Origin: Vulcanisaeta distributa JCM 11216
Lineage (GTDB): Archaea; Thermoproteota; Thermoprotei; Thermoproteales; Thermocladiaceae
DNA length: 46,022 nucleotides
Reading direction: 5' to 3'
Assembly (NCBI RefSeq): GCF_001315985.1
Contig: NZ_BBBI01000017.1
Span: 1 to 46,022 of the forward strand
The stretch's first letter is position 1. Each line of letters starts with the position of its first letter. Made by a program: the position numbers and the translations under genes. The notes beneath the pieces were generated by a model. That model ran no database searches. It saw nothing but the letters and a program-made list of their open reading frames with translations, and was not told where the DNA came from. Of this stretch, positions 19,064-28,983 are shown piece after piece.

Positions 19064-19360
19064 CTAGTCGGCTACGTAGGTTTCTAGGTGTGATTCCTCG
19101 TCTATGTACGGTATTTTCACTAACTTATGCCCCCCCTTATGGAGCGGTAATAGAGATTTATGTATCATTGTTTTACAATCAACACACCAGTAAAACTCAT
19201 CCTCACTACCTTCCTCGTTGAATTCCATGAAGAATGGACATTGCCACTCAGTCATGACTAACCTCATGTAGTATGGGCTATCCTTGTTCATGCAAATGCC
19301 GATATTGTCGTGTAACTCATGAAGTCTAAAGTACCTGCAATTAATGCATTTAATCTCCAT
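19064..19360 (-). CDS. Small Cys/His-rich zinc-binding protein
   Basis: Ninety-eight residues with two metal-binding-like clusters. The first is CINC at residues 5-8 with GICM and QCPFF further on; the second is WCVDCKTMIHKSLLPLHKGGHKL, resembling a B-box or UBP-type zinc knuckle. Cytosolic, no signal. Function not recognised; it could be a nucleic-acid or protein-binding adaptor. It faces the ornithine-cyclodeaminase-family gene across a 130-base AT-rich gap that begins with a C7 run. Confidence 0.7.
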   Translation of the reverse strand: MEIKCINCRYFRLHELHDNIGICMNKDSPYYMRLVMTEWQCPFFMEFNEEGSEDEFYWCVDCKTMIHKSLLPLHKGGHKLVKIPYIDEESHLETYVAD

Positions 19361-19490
19361 AATTTCACCCCCCCACTATTTTACTTATAACTAGAATTAA
19401 TAAATCTGTCGCAAAATGCATAAGCGGTATTTCTCTATTCATGCCTATAGATAATAATGCTTAAATTTTTCATCATAGTTCAAATGTAAT

Positions 19491-20477
19491 ATGAAGCTAA
19501 CAATAGTAAGCGGGAGGGAGGTTGATGAAATGCTTGATAGTACTGACGGTGTTACGGGATTAATAAATGCCATAGCCACAGCCTTTAGGGATTACAGCTC
19601 TGGTAAGGTTAGGATGCCCCAAAGAACGGTTATTCACCTTGATAATGACTGGTGGGGGGGTGTCATGCCCTGCGGTGCACGTAACCTTGGATTCTCCGTG
19701 AAAATAGTCAATGTTATTGAGAGTAATAAAGTGCGTGGTTTACCAACGACACAGGGAATAGTCGTACTTATGGATGATATTACGGGACAGCCGATGGCAG
19801 TCATCAACGGCACGGTATTAACGGCGTGGAGAACCGCGGCCGCGACTGCGGTATCGATTAAGTACCTAGCACAGAGTACGGACAACCTGGCAATAATAGG
19901 CGCCGGGTTACAGGCTAGGTACCACGTATTACTACTATCCAGGGCCTTCCCCATTAGGAGAATACTCATATATTCGAGGACGAGAGAGAAGGTTGTTGAA
20001 TTAGCGAAATTAGCCCAGGGTAGGGGGGGCATTGATGCGGTGGCCACGGACTCAAGCCATGACGCCATTAGGCAGGCCGACGTAGTAATAACGGCAACGA
20101 CTAGTAGGGAACCCATCATTCACGGGTCATGGCTACACGAGGGCATGCACATAGTGTCAATTGGTGCACCTGAGGTTGATGCCAGGGAGTTGGATGATGA
20201 TGTTTTACGGAGGGCTTCGGTAATTGTCGTTGATTCACGCATCGCGGTAATGAATGAGACTGGTGATGTAATAATTCCTATGAAAAATGGATTAATTTCT
20301 GAAAAGAATTTAATTGAAATTGGTGAGATAATAAGCGGGGTAAGGAATGGTAGGTCCAGGGATATGGACATTACGTTGTTTAAGTCGGTGGGTATTGCGG
20401 TTGAGGATCTCGCCGCTGCATCATACATATACGGCTTAGTGAAAAGTAGGAATATAGGCATAACTGTAGAAATATAG
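19491..20477 (+). CDS. Ornithine cyclodeaminase / mu-crystallin family protein
   Basis: A 328-residue NAD(P)-dependent enzyme. The dimerisation/active-site half has RMPQRTVI, WWGGVMPCGAR and KIVNVIESNKVRGLPTTQG (Lys and Arg bind substrate); the Rossmann half begins LAIIGAGLQARYHVL. The family includes ornithine cyclodeaminase, archaeal alanine dehydrogenase, and imine or lysine cyclodeaminases; the substrate cannot be decided. G7 runs at 19652 (WWGGVMP) and 20023 (GRGGID) are in frame. Start ATG 19491 with a TATA-like CTTAAATTT about 28 bases upstream, suggesting leaderless expression. Confidence 0.83.
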   Translation: MKLTIVSGREVDEMLDSTDGVTGLINAIATAFRDYSSGKVRMPQRTVIHLDNDWWGGVMPCGARNLGFSVKIVNVIESNKVRGLPTTQGIVVLMDDITGQPMAVINGTVLTAWRTAAATAVSIKYLAQSTDNLAIIGAGLQARYHVLLLSRAFPIRRILIYSRTREKVVELAKLAQGRGGIDAVATDSSHDAIRQADVVITATTSREPIIHGSWLHEGMHIVSIGAPEVDARELDDDVLRRASVIVVDSRIAVMNETGDVIIPMKNGLISEKNLIEIGEIISGVRNGRSRDMDITLFKSVGIAVEDLAAASYIYGLVKSRNIGITVEI

Positions 20478-20543
20478 GTTTTAATTATATATAAATAACA
20501 TAACAATTAATGTGCTCTTAAAGTGAAAAATGTTGGTGGAAAA

Positions 20544-20585
20544 GGTTTATAAAGAAACTTTGTGACACTGATGTTGGTGGTTAAC
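20544..20585 (+). promoter_or_regulatory. Promoter/leader module shared with the SufT-like gene
   Basis: Contains GGTTTATAAAG (TATA), CTTTGTGACACTG and TTGGTGGTTAAC directly before GTG 20586. The same three blocks, in the same order and almost the same spacing, precede the SufT-like gene on the other strand at 22040-22080. TTGGTG serves as ribosome-binding site; the GTGACACTG block covers the expected transcription start. It fixes the start at GTG 20586. Confidence 0.6.
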
Positions 20586-21026
20586 GTGGTGTCTCTCATA
20601 ACAATTAAGGAGAAGAGTACCGAAGAGATCCTTGAGGATGTCGATATTAAGTACATCCTTAGGTGCATACTTAGGCTTTCACCAACTGAGGTTGAGATTT
20701 ACTACCTATTGCAGAATAAGGCTAAGGAGCCACTGACCGTGGCTGAAATAGCCAAGGAAATGAATAAGTCAAGAAGCACAATAGAGAGGTCCCTCGTTAA
20801 GCTTGTCCAGCTTGGCCTAATCGCCAGAAGGCCGGTGCTGGCTAAGAATGGAGGCTATACATACGTATACTACACAAAGCCGATAGACTATGTCAAGCAG
20901 AAACTGTTGCAATTAATTAATGCTTACTATGAGAAATCGAAGCAATTAATTGAGAATCTAACGTCAGCTGCTTTAATTGAGTCATTGAATAGTATGGCTA
21001 CTGAGGAGGCGCAAAATAATAATTAA
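20586..21026 (+). CDS. TrmB/MarR-like winged-helix transcription regulator
   Basis: About 147 residues. A winged helix occupies residues 30-95: LSPTEVEIYYLL, VAEIAKEMNKSRSTIERSLVKLVQLGLI, and a GGYTYVYYT wing. A helical tail (VKQKLLQLINAYYEKSKQLIENL) likely dimerises. No ligand domain is present. The start GTG 20586 follows the GGTGG five bases upstream. Its leader matches that of the SufT-like gene 1.4 kb downstream, so it may control its own promoter and that one, an inference from the shared motif only. Confidence 0.82.
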   Translation: MVSLITIKEKSTEEILEDVDIKYILRCILRLSPTEVEIYYLLQNKAKEPLTVAEIAKEMNKSRSTIERSLVKLVQLGLIARRPVLAKNGGYTYVYYTKPIDYVKQKLLQLINAYYEKSKQLIENLTSAALIESLNSMATEEAQNNN

Positions 21027-21061
21027 ATATCAACCATTTATGTTACAATTCATAAATTACC

Positions 21062-21475
21062 TCATCCTAATCCTAAATCTACCGTTAAATCTCGTAATCC
21101 CTCCTCAATCTCGTACATAACAACGTTCATATCCAGTGTTTTATCAACAATCATTATCAGTGCCAACTTACCTATGGATTTCACAATTAATAAGTTCTGT
21201 CCAAGTGATATGACTAATTCCGATAGGTTTGCCTCATTCAATACTTTTTTTAAATTAAGCTCAAGGTTCCTAATTGAGGATATTATTAAGGCGCCTAACC
21301 ATTTAGGGTCAACATTGATATCATCCTTCATCCTTGAGTCTATTGTAAATCCATCCATGGTTACTAGGGCAACGAATTTTATTAAGTCACTTGATTCGAG
21401 GATTTCATTTAGCTTCTTTTGTACATGTTCCGTTAATGTCCTCCTTGATGAGGCGCTATTCGTTGATGATAGCAC
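21062..21475 (-). CDS. Roadblock/LC7-like protein
   Basis: A 137-residue protein with the roadblock alternation: LIKFVALVTMDGFTIDS, then a helix LGALIISSIRNLELNLKKVL, ISLGQNLLIVKSI, and LALIMIVDKTLDMNVVMYEIEEGLRDL. Roadblock proteins are small-GTPase regulators (MglB-like) or scaffolds. No partner GTPase lies next to it; its 3' end faces the regulator gene. Confidence in the fold is moderate, in the function low. Confidence 0.68.
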   Translation of the reverse strand: MLSSTNSASSRRTLTEHVQKKLNEILESSDLIKFVALVTMDGFTIDSRMKDDINVDPKWLGALIISSIRNLELNLKKVLNEANLSELVISLGQNLLIVKSIGKLALIMIVDKTLDMNVVMYEIEEGLRDLTVDLGLG

Positions 21476-21559
21476 ATTTTTTATTTTATGAGATACCCTT
21501 TAAATCTTTTATTCATAATGTAAAATACAAGCGTCTAGGTAAATTTATGATAGAAAATA

Positions 21560-22039
21560 TTAAGTACTGTTTTCATTAACTCCTTGTTCGTTAGTTTGGC
21601 TACCTTGTTCGCCCTGCGTCTTTAACCATTGTTCAACAATGTCATACCCATAAATTGCCTTAAACATTTCACGCCCTAACTTCGTCATCTTTAATGGGGG
21701 GGTCCAGGGTGGGTCAAATATAACATCAATCTCTATATCCTTTGCATCAGGTAATGCTTGCTGTATGGCTGCACCAACCTGGTATGCCAGGTTCTCTGAT
21801 AATGGGCAACCCACGGCTGTTAGGGTCATTTTTACGTGAACAACCTTATCATTATCCATCGTTACTTCATAAATAAGGCCTAGGTCATAAACATTTATTG
21901 GTATTTCAGGGTCGTAGACATTACGTAAGATCTCTATCAACTCCTTAGTCTTATCACCAGGTAGGTTTGTCTTGAATATTGGTTCCTCAACTTCCTCATT
22001 GTTTGTCGCGTTCGTTATCTCTTCGTTAGACACTGCCAT
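21560..22039 (-). CDS. SufT/MIP18-family (DUF59) iron-sulfur assembly protein
   Basis: A 159-residue protein with the DUF59 core: DPEIPINVYDLGLIYEV, VKMTLTAVGCPLS with the conserved Cys, and VDVIFDPPWTP near the end. Family members help deliver Fe-S clusters. An acidic N-terminal extension (about 35 residues) and a C-terminal Gln/Asn-rich tail flank it. The G7 at 21696 gives DPPWTPP; the family has DPPWTP. It has the GGTGA site and the GTGACACTG leader shared with the TrmB-like gene. Confidence 0.86.
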   Translation of the reverse strand: MAVSNEEITNATNNEEVEEPIFKTNLPGDKTKELIEILRNVYDPEIPINVYDLGLIYEVTMDNDKVVHVKMTLTAVGCPLSENLAYQVGAAIQQALPDAKDIEIDVIFDPPWTPPLKMTKLGREMFKAIYGYDIVEQWLKTQGEQGSQTNEQGVNENST

Positions 22040-22080
22040 TATTAATCACCAACAGTGTCACGAAAGCTTACTTATAAACC
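22040..22080 (-). promoter_or_regulatory. Promoter/leader module of the SufT-like gene
   Basis: Reading the minus strand: GGTTTATAAG, then CTTTCGTGACACTG, then TTGGTGATTAATA and ATG. It differs from the module at 20544-20585 by a few substitutions and small gaps. TATA-to-start distance is about 41 bases in both, implying a short leader rather than a leaderless transcript. Confidence 0.6.
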
Positions 22081-22156
22081 TATCTAGCTTATTGGTGATA
22101 ATTACCCGTGGATAGATTGTTATCATTATAGATGGGTTTATAAGCGTTAAGCATGA

Positions 22157-23253
<1,097 letters not shown>

Positions 23254-23382
23254 TCAATAAGTGACTCGGCGTTGATTTTCACAAATAAACAATGGCATTT
23301 CAATAATGTCTATTGTCAATGATACATTGTGAATAGATTAAAGTTAAAAACGCGTCATTAATGCCAGTAATGGGTGAATTAG

Positions 23383-24312
23383 ATGATCACGATAATAGGT
23401 AGCGGGCGTGTTGGCGCAACAACGGCCGCCTTCCTAATGTTCTTCGAGCTAGACAACGAGATCACACTAATAGATGTAATAAAGAATCTGCCTCAGGGCG
23501 AGGCTGTTGACTTAAACCATGCGGCTGCCATACTCGGTAAGTCCGTCAGGTTCAAGGGCAGCAATGACTACAAGGACATGGAGGGTAGTGACATTGTAAT
23601 AGTTACTGCAGGTCTCGCTAGAAAACCTGGAATGACTAGGGAGGAGTTGGCAGCCAAGAACGCAGAGATAGTGGCCTCGGTGGCTGAGCAGATCAGGAGG
23701 TACGCACCGAATTCAATAGTCATAATTACCACAAACCCACTTGATGCAATGGTTTACGTACTCTACAAGAAGTTGGGCTTCCCAAGGAATAGGGTCATTG
23801 GCTTCAGCGGTGTGCTAGACTCGAACAGGATGGCCTATTACGCTTCTCAATTAATTGGTATAGCGCCTGAATCAATAATACCAGTCGTCCTTGGGCAGCA
23901 CGGCGAGAACATGTACCCAGTGCCAGAGGCATCGTTTGTGTACGGCAAGCCACTCACTGAGTTTATAACCAAGGAGCAGTACGACGAAATAGTAAAGAAG
24001 ACAATACAAGCTGGTGCGGAAATAACCAACTTAAGGGGCTTCAGCAGCAATTGGGGTCCAGCGGCTGGTTTGTCGTTAATGGTCGACTCAATAAAGAAGG
24101 ATAGGAAGAGGGTATTTGAAGCCTCGGTATATCTAGATGGTGAATATGGCGTAAGGGATGTTTTTGCGGAGGTTCCCGTTGTACTTGGTAAGAATGGTGT
24201 TGAGAAGATAATAGAGCTGAAACTTAATGACGAGCAGAGAAAGAAGTTCCTAGCAAGTGTTGAGGCAATAAAGAAGAACCTGACGCAAGTACCTCCGCAG
24301 TTCTTATCATAA
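23383..24312 (+). CDS. Malate dehydrogenase, LDH-like
   Basis: Intact, 309 residues. The Rossmann motif is IIGSGRVGATTA with ITLIDV, whose Asp favours NAD. Substrate residues fit malate: the loop TAGLARKPGMTREEL with Arg where lactate enzymes have Gln, TTNPLDAMVY, then FSGVLDSNRM and LGQHGENMYP with the catalytic His. Oxidises malate to oxaloacetate in the TCA cycle or reverse. Start ATG 23383 follows GGGTGAATTAG. No G7 run falls inside this gene, while its G4 runs (24030, 24051) are normal. Confidence 0.92.
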   Translation: MITIIGSGRVGATTAAFLMFFELDNEITLIDVIKNLPQGEAVDLNHAAAILGKSVRFKGSNDYKDMEGSDIVIVTAGLARKPGMTREELAAKNAEIVASVAEQIRRYAPNSIVIITTNPLDAMVYVLYKKLGFPRNRVIGFSGVLDSNRMAYYASQLIGIAPESIIPVVLGQHGENMYPVPEASFVYGKPLTEFITKEQYDEIVKKTIQAGAEITNLRGFSSNWGPAAGLSLMVDSIKKDRKRVFEASVYLDGEYGVRDVFAEVPVVLGKNGVEKIIELKLNDEQRKKFLASVEAIKKNLTQVPPQFLS

Positions 24313-24347
24313 GTGCCCCCCCAACTTTATGATTAAATTAATAAAAA

Positions 24348-24776
24348 TTAAGCTAAGTTATTCATGAATTTTCTAATGTTCTCCCGCAGTGTATTAATAA
24401 TACTCGATAGTAGTTCCTCATGATATAGCATGTACTTAATGAGGGTTTTTATAGCCGTTTCAGGGTCATTAATATAACTACTTATGAACTCAGGGTCATT
24501 AACCAATGCGATGCCATCTCTTACATTTTTTACAAAACCATTGAGTAAGAGCGAAGTATTACCATCCACGCAATCCTTCAATCTTAACATGTTACCTAGC
24601 ATTCTATCCTCCTTATCTAGGTGGTCCCTTACCGTATTTAGTAATTGGTCATATGCATCGTTTGCACTCCTTGCCCTAATTATTAGTAAGAAAACCATGT
24701 AATGTTCAATAACAGCCACCGAGTAAAAGGTCATTACTGCATTAAGCAGATCCTCAATGCACTCCATATTCCTCAT
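24348..24776 (-). CDS. Hypothetical all-helical protein
   Basis: About 140 residues, predicted from composition to be entirely alpha-helical. His and acidic residues recur (VIEHYMVF, VRDHLDKEDRM, MLYHEELL), reminiscent of hemerythrin-like or ferritin-like bundles but without a full metal signature, so it is not named. ATG 24767 is as good a start as 24776. It precedes a small zinc-ribbon gene on the same strand; spacing is about 35 bases, so they may be one unit. Confidence 0.62.
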   Translation of the reverse strand: MRNMECIEDLLNAVMTFYSVAVIEHYMVFLLIIRARSANDAYDQLLNTVRDHLDKEDRMLGNMLRLKDCVDGNTSLLLNGFVKNVRDGIALVNDPEFISSYINDPETAIKTLIKYMLYHEELLSSIINTLRENIRKFMNNLA

Positions 24777-24812
24777 TACTAAGGTATCGATAAACCATTA
24801 TTAATTTAATTA

Positions 24813-25055
24813 TCACTTCTTCGCGCCCTTCTTAACTTCACCAACGACTTCGCCATACATGCTTATTGAGAATTGCTTACCGCATTTGGGACAGGTTATT
24901 GAAATACCCATGTTATACCAGGACTCACCCATCTCGACTTCAAATACATGGCCGCAGTATGGGCACTTAGCCCTAATTCTTAACATTCTTTCTGGTACAC
25001 CGCCAGAGTACTCCCAATCCTCAGGGAACTGCCATTCCTCTCCTTCGCCACTCAT
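24813..25055 (-). CDS. Small zinc-ribbon protein
   Basis: Eighty residues with two zinc knuckles, CPYCGHVFEV at about residue 32 and CPKCGKQFSI at about 55, forming one ribbon. The N-terminus is acidic and contains two Trp (EEWQFPEDWEYSGG), the C-terminus basic. Probably a DNA-, RNA- or protein-contact module; no partner is evident. Divergent from the Dph6-like gene. Confidence 0.72.
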   Translation of the reverse strand: MSGEGEEWQFPEDWEYSGGVPERMLRIRAKCPYCGHVFEVEMGESWYNMGISITCPKCGKQFSISMYGEVVGEVKKGAKK

Positions 25056-25207
25056 CGGCTTGAGCGCTAGTTAGTGAATTAAAAACATTACTATTTACGG
25101 GTTACGAATACTAGCCTTTACCGGCCTTCAATGGTCACCCATAACCCCCCCATTGTGGTACGGCTCGATTAGTGTTTTAAATTACCAATCTTTGAAATAC
25201 ATTAGCA

Positions 25208-25915
25208 ATGAGGGTTTGTTCCTTGTTTTCGGGTGGTAAGGACTCAACCTACGCCCTGCACTGGGCCGTGCTTAAGGGCTTCGATGTTGCTTGCCTACTC
25301 ACGTTAAGGCCTTACCGCGTTGATTCTTGGATGTTTCATTACCCAAATGTCGAGTGGACGAGATACCAAGCAAAAGCCCTGGGTATTCCCCCCCAGGTTA
25401 TTCACGACACTAGCGGTGTTAAAGACCTCGAGCTTGAGGACTTGAAAAATGCCTTTGAAAGTGTTAAGAGTGAATTTGGGATTAATGGCATAGTGACGGG
25501 GGGCTTTATTATCCGATTATCAAAGGATGATGATTAATGTCATCGCCCACGAACTAAACTTAAGGGTTTATTCACCATTATGGAGAAAAAACCAGGTTAA
25601 TTATTTGAGGGATTTATATAACCATGGTTTTAGGTTCGTATTAACATCGATAAGCACCATGGGTATAAGCCCCCCCAGGTTACTTGGTAAGGTATTAACG
25701 CTTAATGATATTGAGGAGCTAATAAGCGCTGCGTTAAAGTACGGTTTCAATCCTGCACTGGAGGGTGGTGAGGGGGGGAGACATTCGTTGTTGATGCACC
25801 GTTATTTAGGGAGAGAATAGTTATTGATGATGGCGAGGTTCGTAAGTTGGACCAATACTCATGGATTTACGTAATTAGGTCCTTGCATTTAGAACCAAAG
25901 GTTTTAGTTGAGTAA
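25208..25915 (+). CDS. Diphthine-ammonia ligase-like PP-loop ATPase (Dph6 type; frame broken)
   Basis: Expected to amidate diphthine on elongation factor 2. The PP-loop is [15 protein letters not shown] at the N-terminus; [10 protein letters not shown] and LYSPLW-type YSPLWRKNQ follow, and the end has [15 protein letters not shown] and [15 protein letters not shown]. The frame breaks at GGGGGG near 25505 (five restores [12 protein letters not shown]) and the G7 near 25772 (five restores GEGETF), then runs to a stop at 25915. Joined length about 235 is normal. C7 runs at 25388 and 25670 are in frame. Confidence 0.83.
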
Positions 25916-25939
25916 TAGCGCGAGATTAATGACCTTAGC

Positions 25940-27225
25940 ATGGGCTATTTACTCAGGAATTGCGATTTTGTATTAACATGGGTCAATGATGAATTAAGGA
26001 TACTTAATAATGTGGATATAGCGATCGATGACGGATTAATAGTAAATATTGGTACCATAAATGGGGGGGTGAGTTCGAAAGAATTGATTGCTCCGGTCAT
26101 GTAGCAATGCCTGGACTTGTTAATGCCCATACACACACGCCGATGTCCCTGTTGAGAGGTTTCTATGACGATGCAGAGTTAATGACATGGCTTGATAGGA
26201 TGTGGAGTGTGGAACGTGAGTTGTCCAGGGATGTTATTACCCTTAGTAGCGAGTTATCGATCATTGAAATGATCATGAATGGCACAACGGCGTTCATAGA
26301 CATGTACCTCTACCCAGATGCAACAGCGGATGTCGTGTTAAAATATGGGTTAAGGGCTGCCCTGGGTCCTACATTCATAGATACGTTGGCAAACCCTACG
26401 TTAGTTGAGAATGAATTAAGGAATTTCATGAGTAGATATGGTTATTCGCAATTGATAAAGCCAATAATCAATGTCCATAGTATCTATGCAGTGGGTAAGG
26501 ACACGTTACTGAGAATTAGGGAGTTAAGCAATGAGCTTAACTTGCCAGTGCAGATACACGTGTCTGAAACGAGGGATGAGGTTTACGAGGCTAGGAAAAG
26601 GTACGGTATGTTTCCTGTGGAATATCTAAACTCACTGGGCCTAGTATCCAACAGGTCCCACCTCGTTCATCTAGGCTGGGTCACTAACTGGGAGTTGAGT
26701 ATCATAGCCAGGGCTAATGCACGTGTAGTTCATGCACCGACATCAAACATGAAGTTAGCCACTGCGGGTCACTTCCCAATGAGGGAGTTAATGGACGCTG
26801 GCGTCATAGTGACGTTAGGCACCGATGGACCAGCTAGTAATAATTCCCTTGATATGTTTAGGGAGATGAAGATGGCGGTACTGCTTCAGAGACATTCATA
26901 TTGGGATGTGAGTATTAAGGCCCTTCATGCATTTAAGGCGGCGACGCTTAATGGTTACAGATTACTAGGTCTTAATGGTGGTTGCATAAACAGTGGTTGT
27001 GTAGCAGATCTGGTGTTACTTGACCTAGGTAGCCCAAGGCTTCAACCCGCTAGGTCTGACAATATCCTATCGAATATTGTCTATTCGGCCGATGGCTCAG
27101 ACGTGGATATGGTGATCGTTAATGGTAAGGTGATTTATGACAAGTCCAGGGATTATTGGGCATTAAAGGAGCGGGCGAGGATTATTGGAGAGAGACTTAA
27201 TGACTTTATTAAGAAATTTTTATGA
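25940..27225 (+). CDS. Amidohydrolase, MTA/SAH-deaminase type (frame broken near 26064)
   Basis: A metal-dependent deaminase of the TrzN/MtaD family, about 428 residues. Metal ligands are in MPGLVNAHTHTPMSLLRGF, IHVSETRDE, LVHLGWV and LGTDGPASNNSLDM. Substrates in the family include 5-methylthioadenosine, S-adenosylhomocysteine and guanine-like bases; not resolvable here. The N-terminal domain (LLRNCDFVLTWVNDELRIL) is separated from the rest by a G7; five G's give NGGEFERIDCSGHVAMPG. Start ATG 25940 makes a normal N-terminal composite beta domain. Confidence 0.84.
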
Positions 27226-27240
27226 CATATAAAGCCTGGC

Positions 27241-28201
27241 TCATGGAAATGGGTCACTTGGTAGGTGGGCTACAATGACCTTACCCATGCCCTCCCTACT
27301 CCATGCCCTACCCATGACCTCCGTATTGAACGCTGACGCCACATTACCAGAGCTATCAATCGCAATCAACCCAATGTTACCTGGACCAAATAACTTGGTG
27401 ACGTAATCAACAACCTGCCTAACAGCATCATTAATTCTAACGCCGCTCCTAACTAATGTAGCCACCCTAAACGACGCCATGGCTCTAATTATGAACTCCC
27501 CCCCAATGCCCGTGGCCGATACAGCACATACGTTATTCTCAGCCCAGTAACCTGCACCTGCTAATGGTGAGTCGCCTACTCTGCCGGGCCACTTAAGTAT
27601 TGTACCCCCCCGTGGACGTTGCAGCGGCTAGATTGCCGTCCCTATCAATCGCAACAGCGCCAACCGTACCTAGTAAGCCTAATTTCCTGGCGAGGTCTGC
27701 GTTCTTCTCGTATCGCGAACGTAAATTCCTAATAAGGGATTTGTACCTATTAATTTTAATTTCGTTAATTAACTCCGTTGATGGCACCCAAAGACCGAAT
27801 TGCTTAGCCAATTCCTCAGCTCCGTCTCCAGTTATTAATACGTGGTCGGTCCTCTCCATGACAAGCCTGGCGAGTCTTATAGTGTTTATCACGTGCTTGA
27901 CAGACGCCACAGCCCCCCCCACACTTAAATCCTTACCCCCCCACATTACACCAGCGTCTTGTTCAACCTCACCATATAGGTTCAACACGGAGCCTCTGCC
28001 GGCGTCGTAGGATCCATCGAATTCCATGACGGTGACTGCCTCGACAACCATATCCAAGGCATTACCTTTTTTGGCCGCTTCTAGTCCTGCACTTACTGCA
28101 TTTGATAAACCGCTTAAGTATCTTCGTCTATGTTCCTCATTGGTAAAGTAGCTGAGCCCTCCTGCACCGCCATGTACTGCTATCGTGGCTTTAATGTTCA
28201 T
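27241..28201 (-). CDS. Isoaspartyl peptidase / L-asparaginase, Ntn-hydrolase (frame broken near 27604)
   Basis: Self-cleaving enzyme that degrades isoaspartyl peptides or asparagine. The N-terminus AVHGGAGGLSYF is typical; the cleavage/nucleophile Thr is LGTVGAVAIDRDG, and AAATSTGG follows. The frame is broken at C7 near 27604: five restores TSTGGTILKWPGRVGDSPLAGAG, a strong family signature. The C7 near 27496 gives ATGIGGEFIIRAM, where the family has GIGE. Two more C7/C8 runs (27911, 27937) are in frame. Joined length about 320. Confidence 0.87.
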
Positions 28202-28332
28202 CAGGTCATGCAGTAATAAGCGTTTATATTATTTATCATGGTATTTATTGTATATTATCAAGTATTATATGAGTAATTCATTAATTTAGGAACATAAACT
28301 GATTTTTAGTTAAGGTCAATAACCAATAATGT

Positions 28333-28893
28333 ATGTCGAGTAAATTAACGAAGACTGAGGAATTAGCTGCTAAGCTTTACTTTAATGAGGGATTGAAACC
28401 TAAAGAAATAGCGCAGAAGCTTGGCATATCTGTAAATACCGTGTACAAGGCAATATCTAAATACAGGGCTTTCACGAAAAACATAGATCAATCATTAAAC
28501 CAAGTAAGTAATGATAGGCAAATGAGCAATAGCCCTCAGGTAAGTGATAGTCCATACGTATTGAGTAATTATGGTGGTGTATTTAACGTAAGTCTTTCAA
28601 TTATTTCAGGTTTACCAGTGCCTCAATCTAAGAATGATTTCTTATATGAAGACACTTATCAAGGTGAATTAATTAAGGAGTTGAAATCCCTCAAGGAATT
28701 AATAGGTAAGCTTATTGAGAAGGTTGAGGAATTAGAGAAGAAAAACAGAGATAATAGTTGCCTTCCTAATTTTGAGAAGGGGCAGGATTATGTCATTAGT
28801 ACTAATGATAAGCAACCTAGTGATGATTCGTTGCCTGAATTCATACGAGACAATCCATGGATTGACGTGATCAAGTCAATACATAGCACCTAA
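28333..28893 (+). CDS. HTH protein with coiled coil
   Basis: 186 residues. Residues 5-50 form a sigma-70-region-4 or resolvase-like helix-turn-helix (KPKEIAQKLGISVNTVYKAI). A polar Ser/Asn/Gln linker with SLSIISGLPVPQ follows, then a coiled coil (ELIKELKSLKELIGKLIEKVEELEKK, residues about 118-145) and a short tail. Probably an oligomeric DNA-binding protein. It precedes a large membrane-anchored P-loop NTPase by 90 bases on the same strand, so they may act together. Not otherwise recognised. Confidence 0.72.
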   Translation: MSSKLTKTEELAAKLYFNEGLKPKEIAQKLGISVNTVYKAISKYRAFTKNIDQSLNQVSNDRQMSNSPQVSDSPYVLSNYGGVFNVSLSIISGLPVPQSKNDFLYEDTYQGELIKELKSLKELIGKLIEKVEELEKKNRDNSCLPNFEKGQDYVISTNDKQPSDDSLPEFIRDNPWIDVIKSIHST

Positions 28894-28983
28894 CCTTCAT
28901 TTTTGCTTTTTTCTGGTTTTGTTTCTTTTCTTTCAATTAATATTGAGGAAATGGTTTATAAAAGGTATTTTTAACTTCATTTT

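Noticed and set aside
28200..28332. CRISPR or other direct repeat array
   Set aside because: The AT-rich stretch has no regularly spaced repeats; none were seen anywhere in the window.
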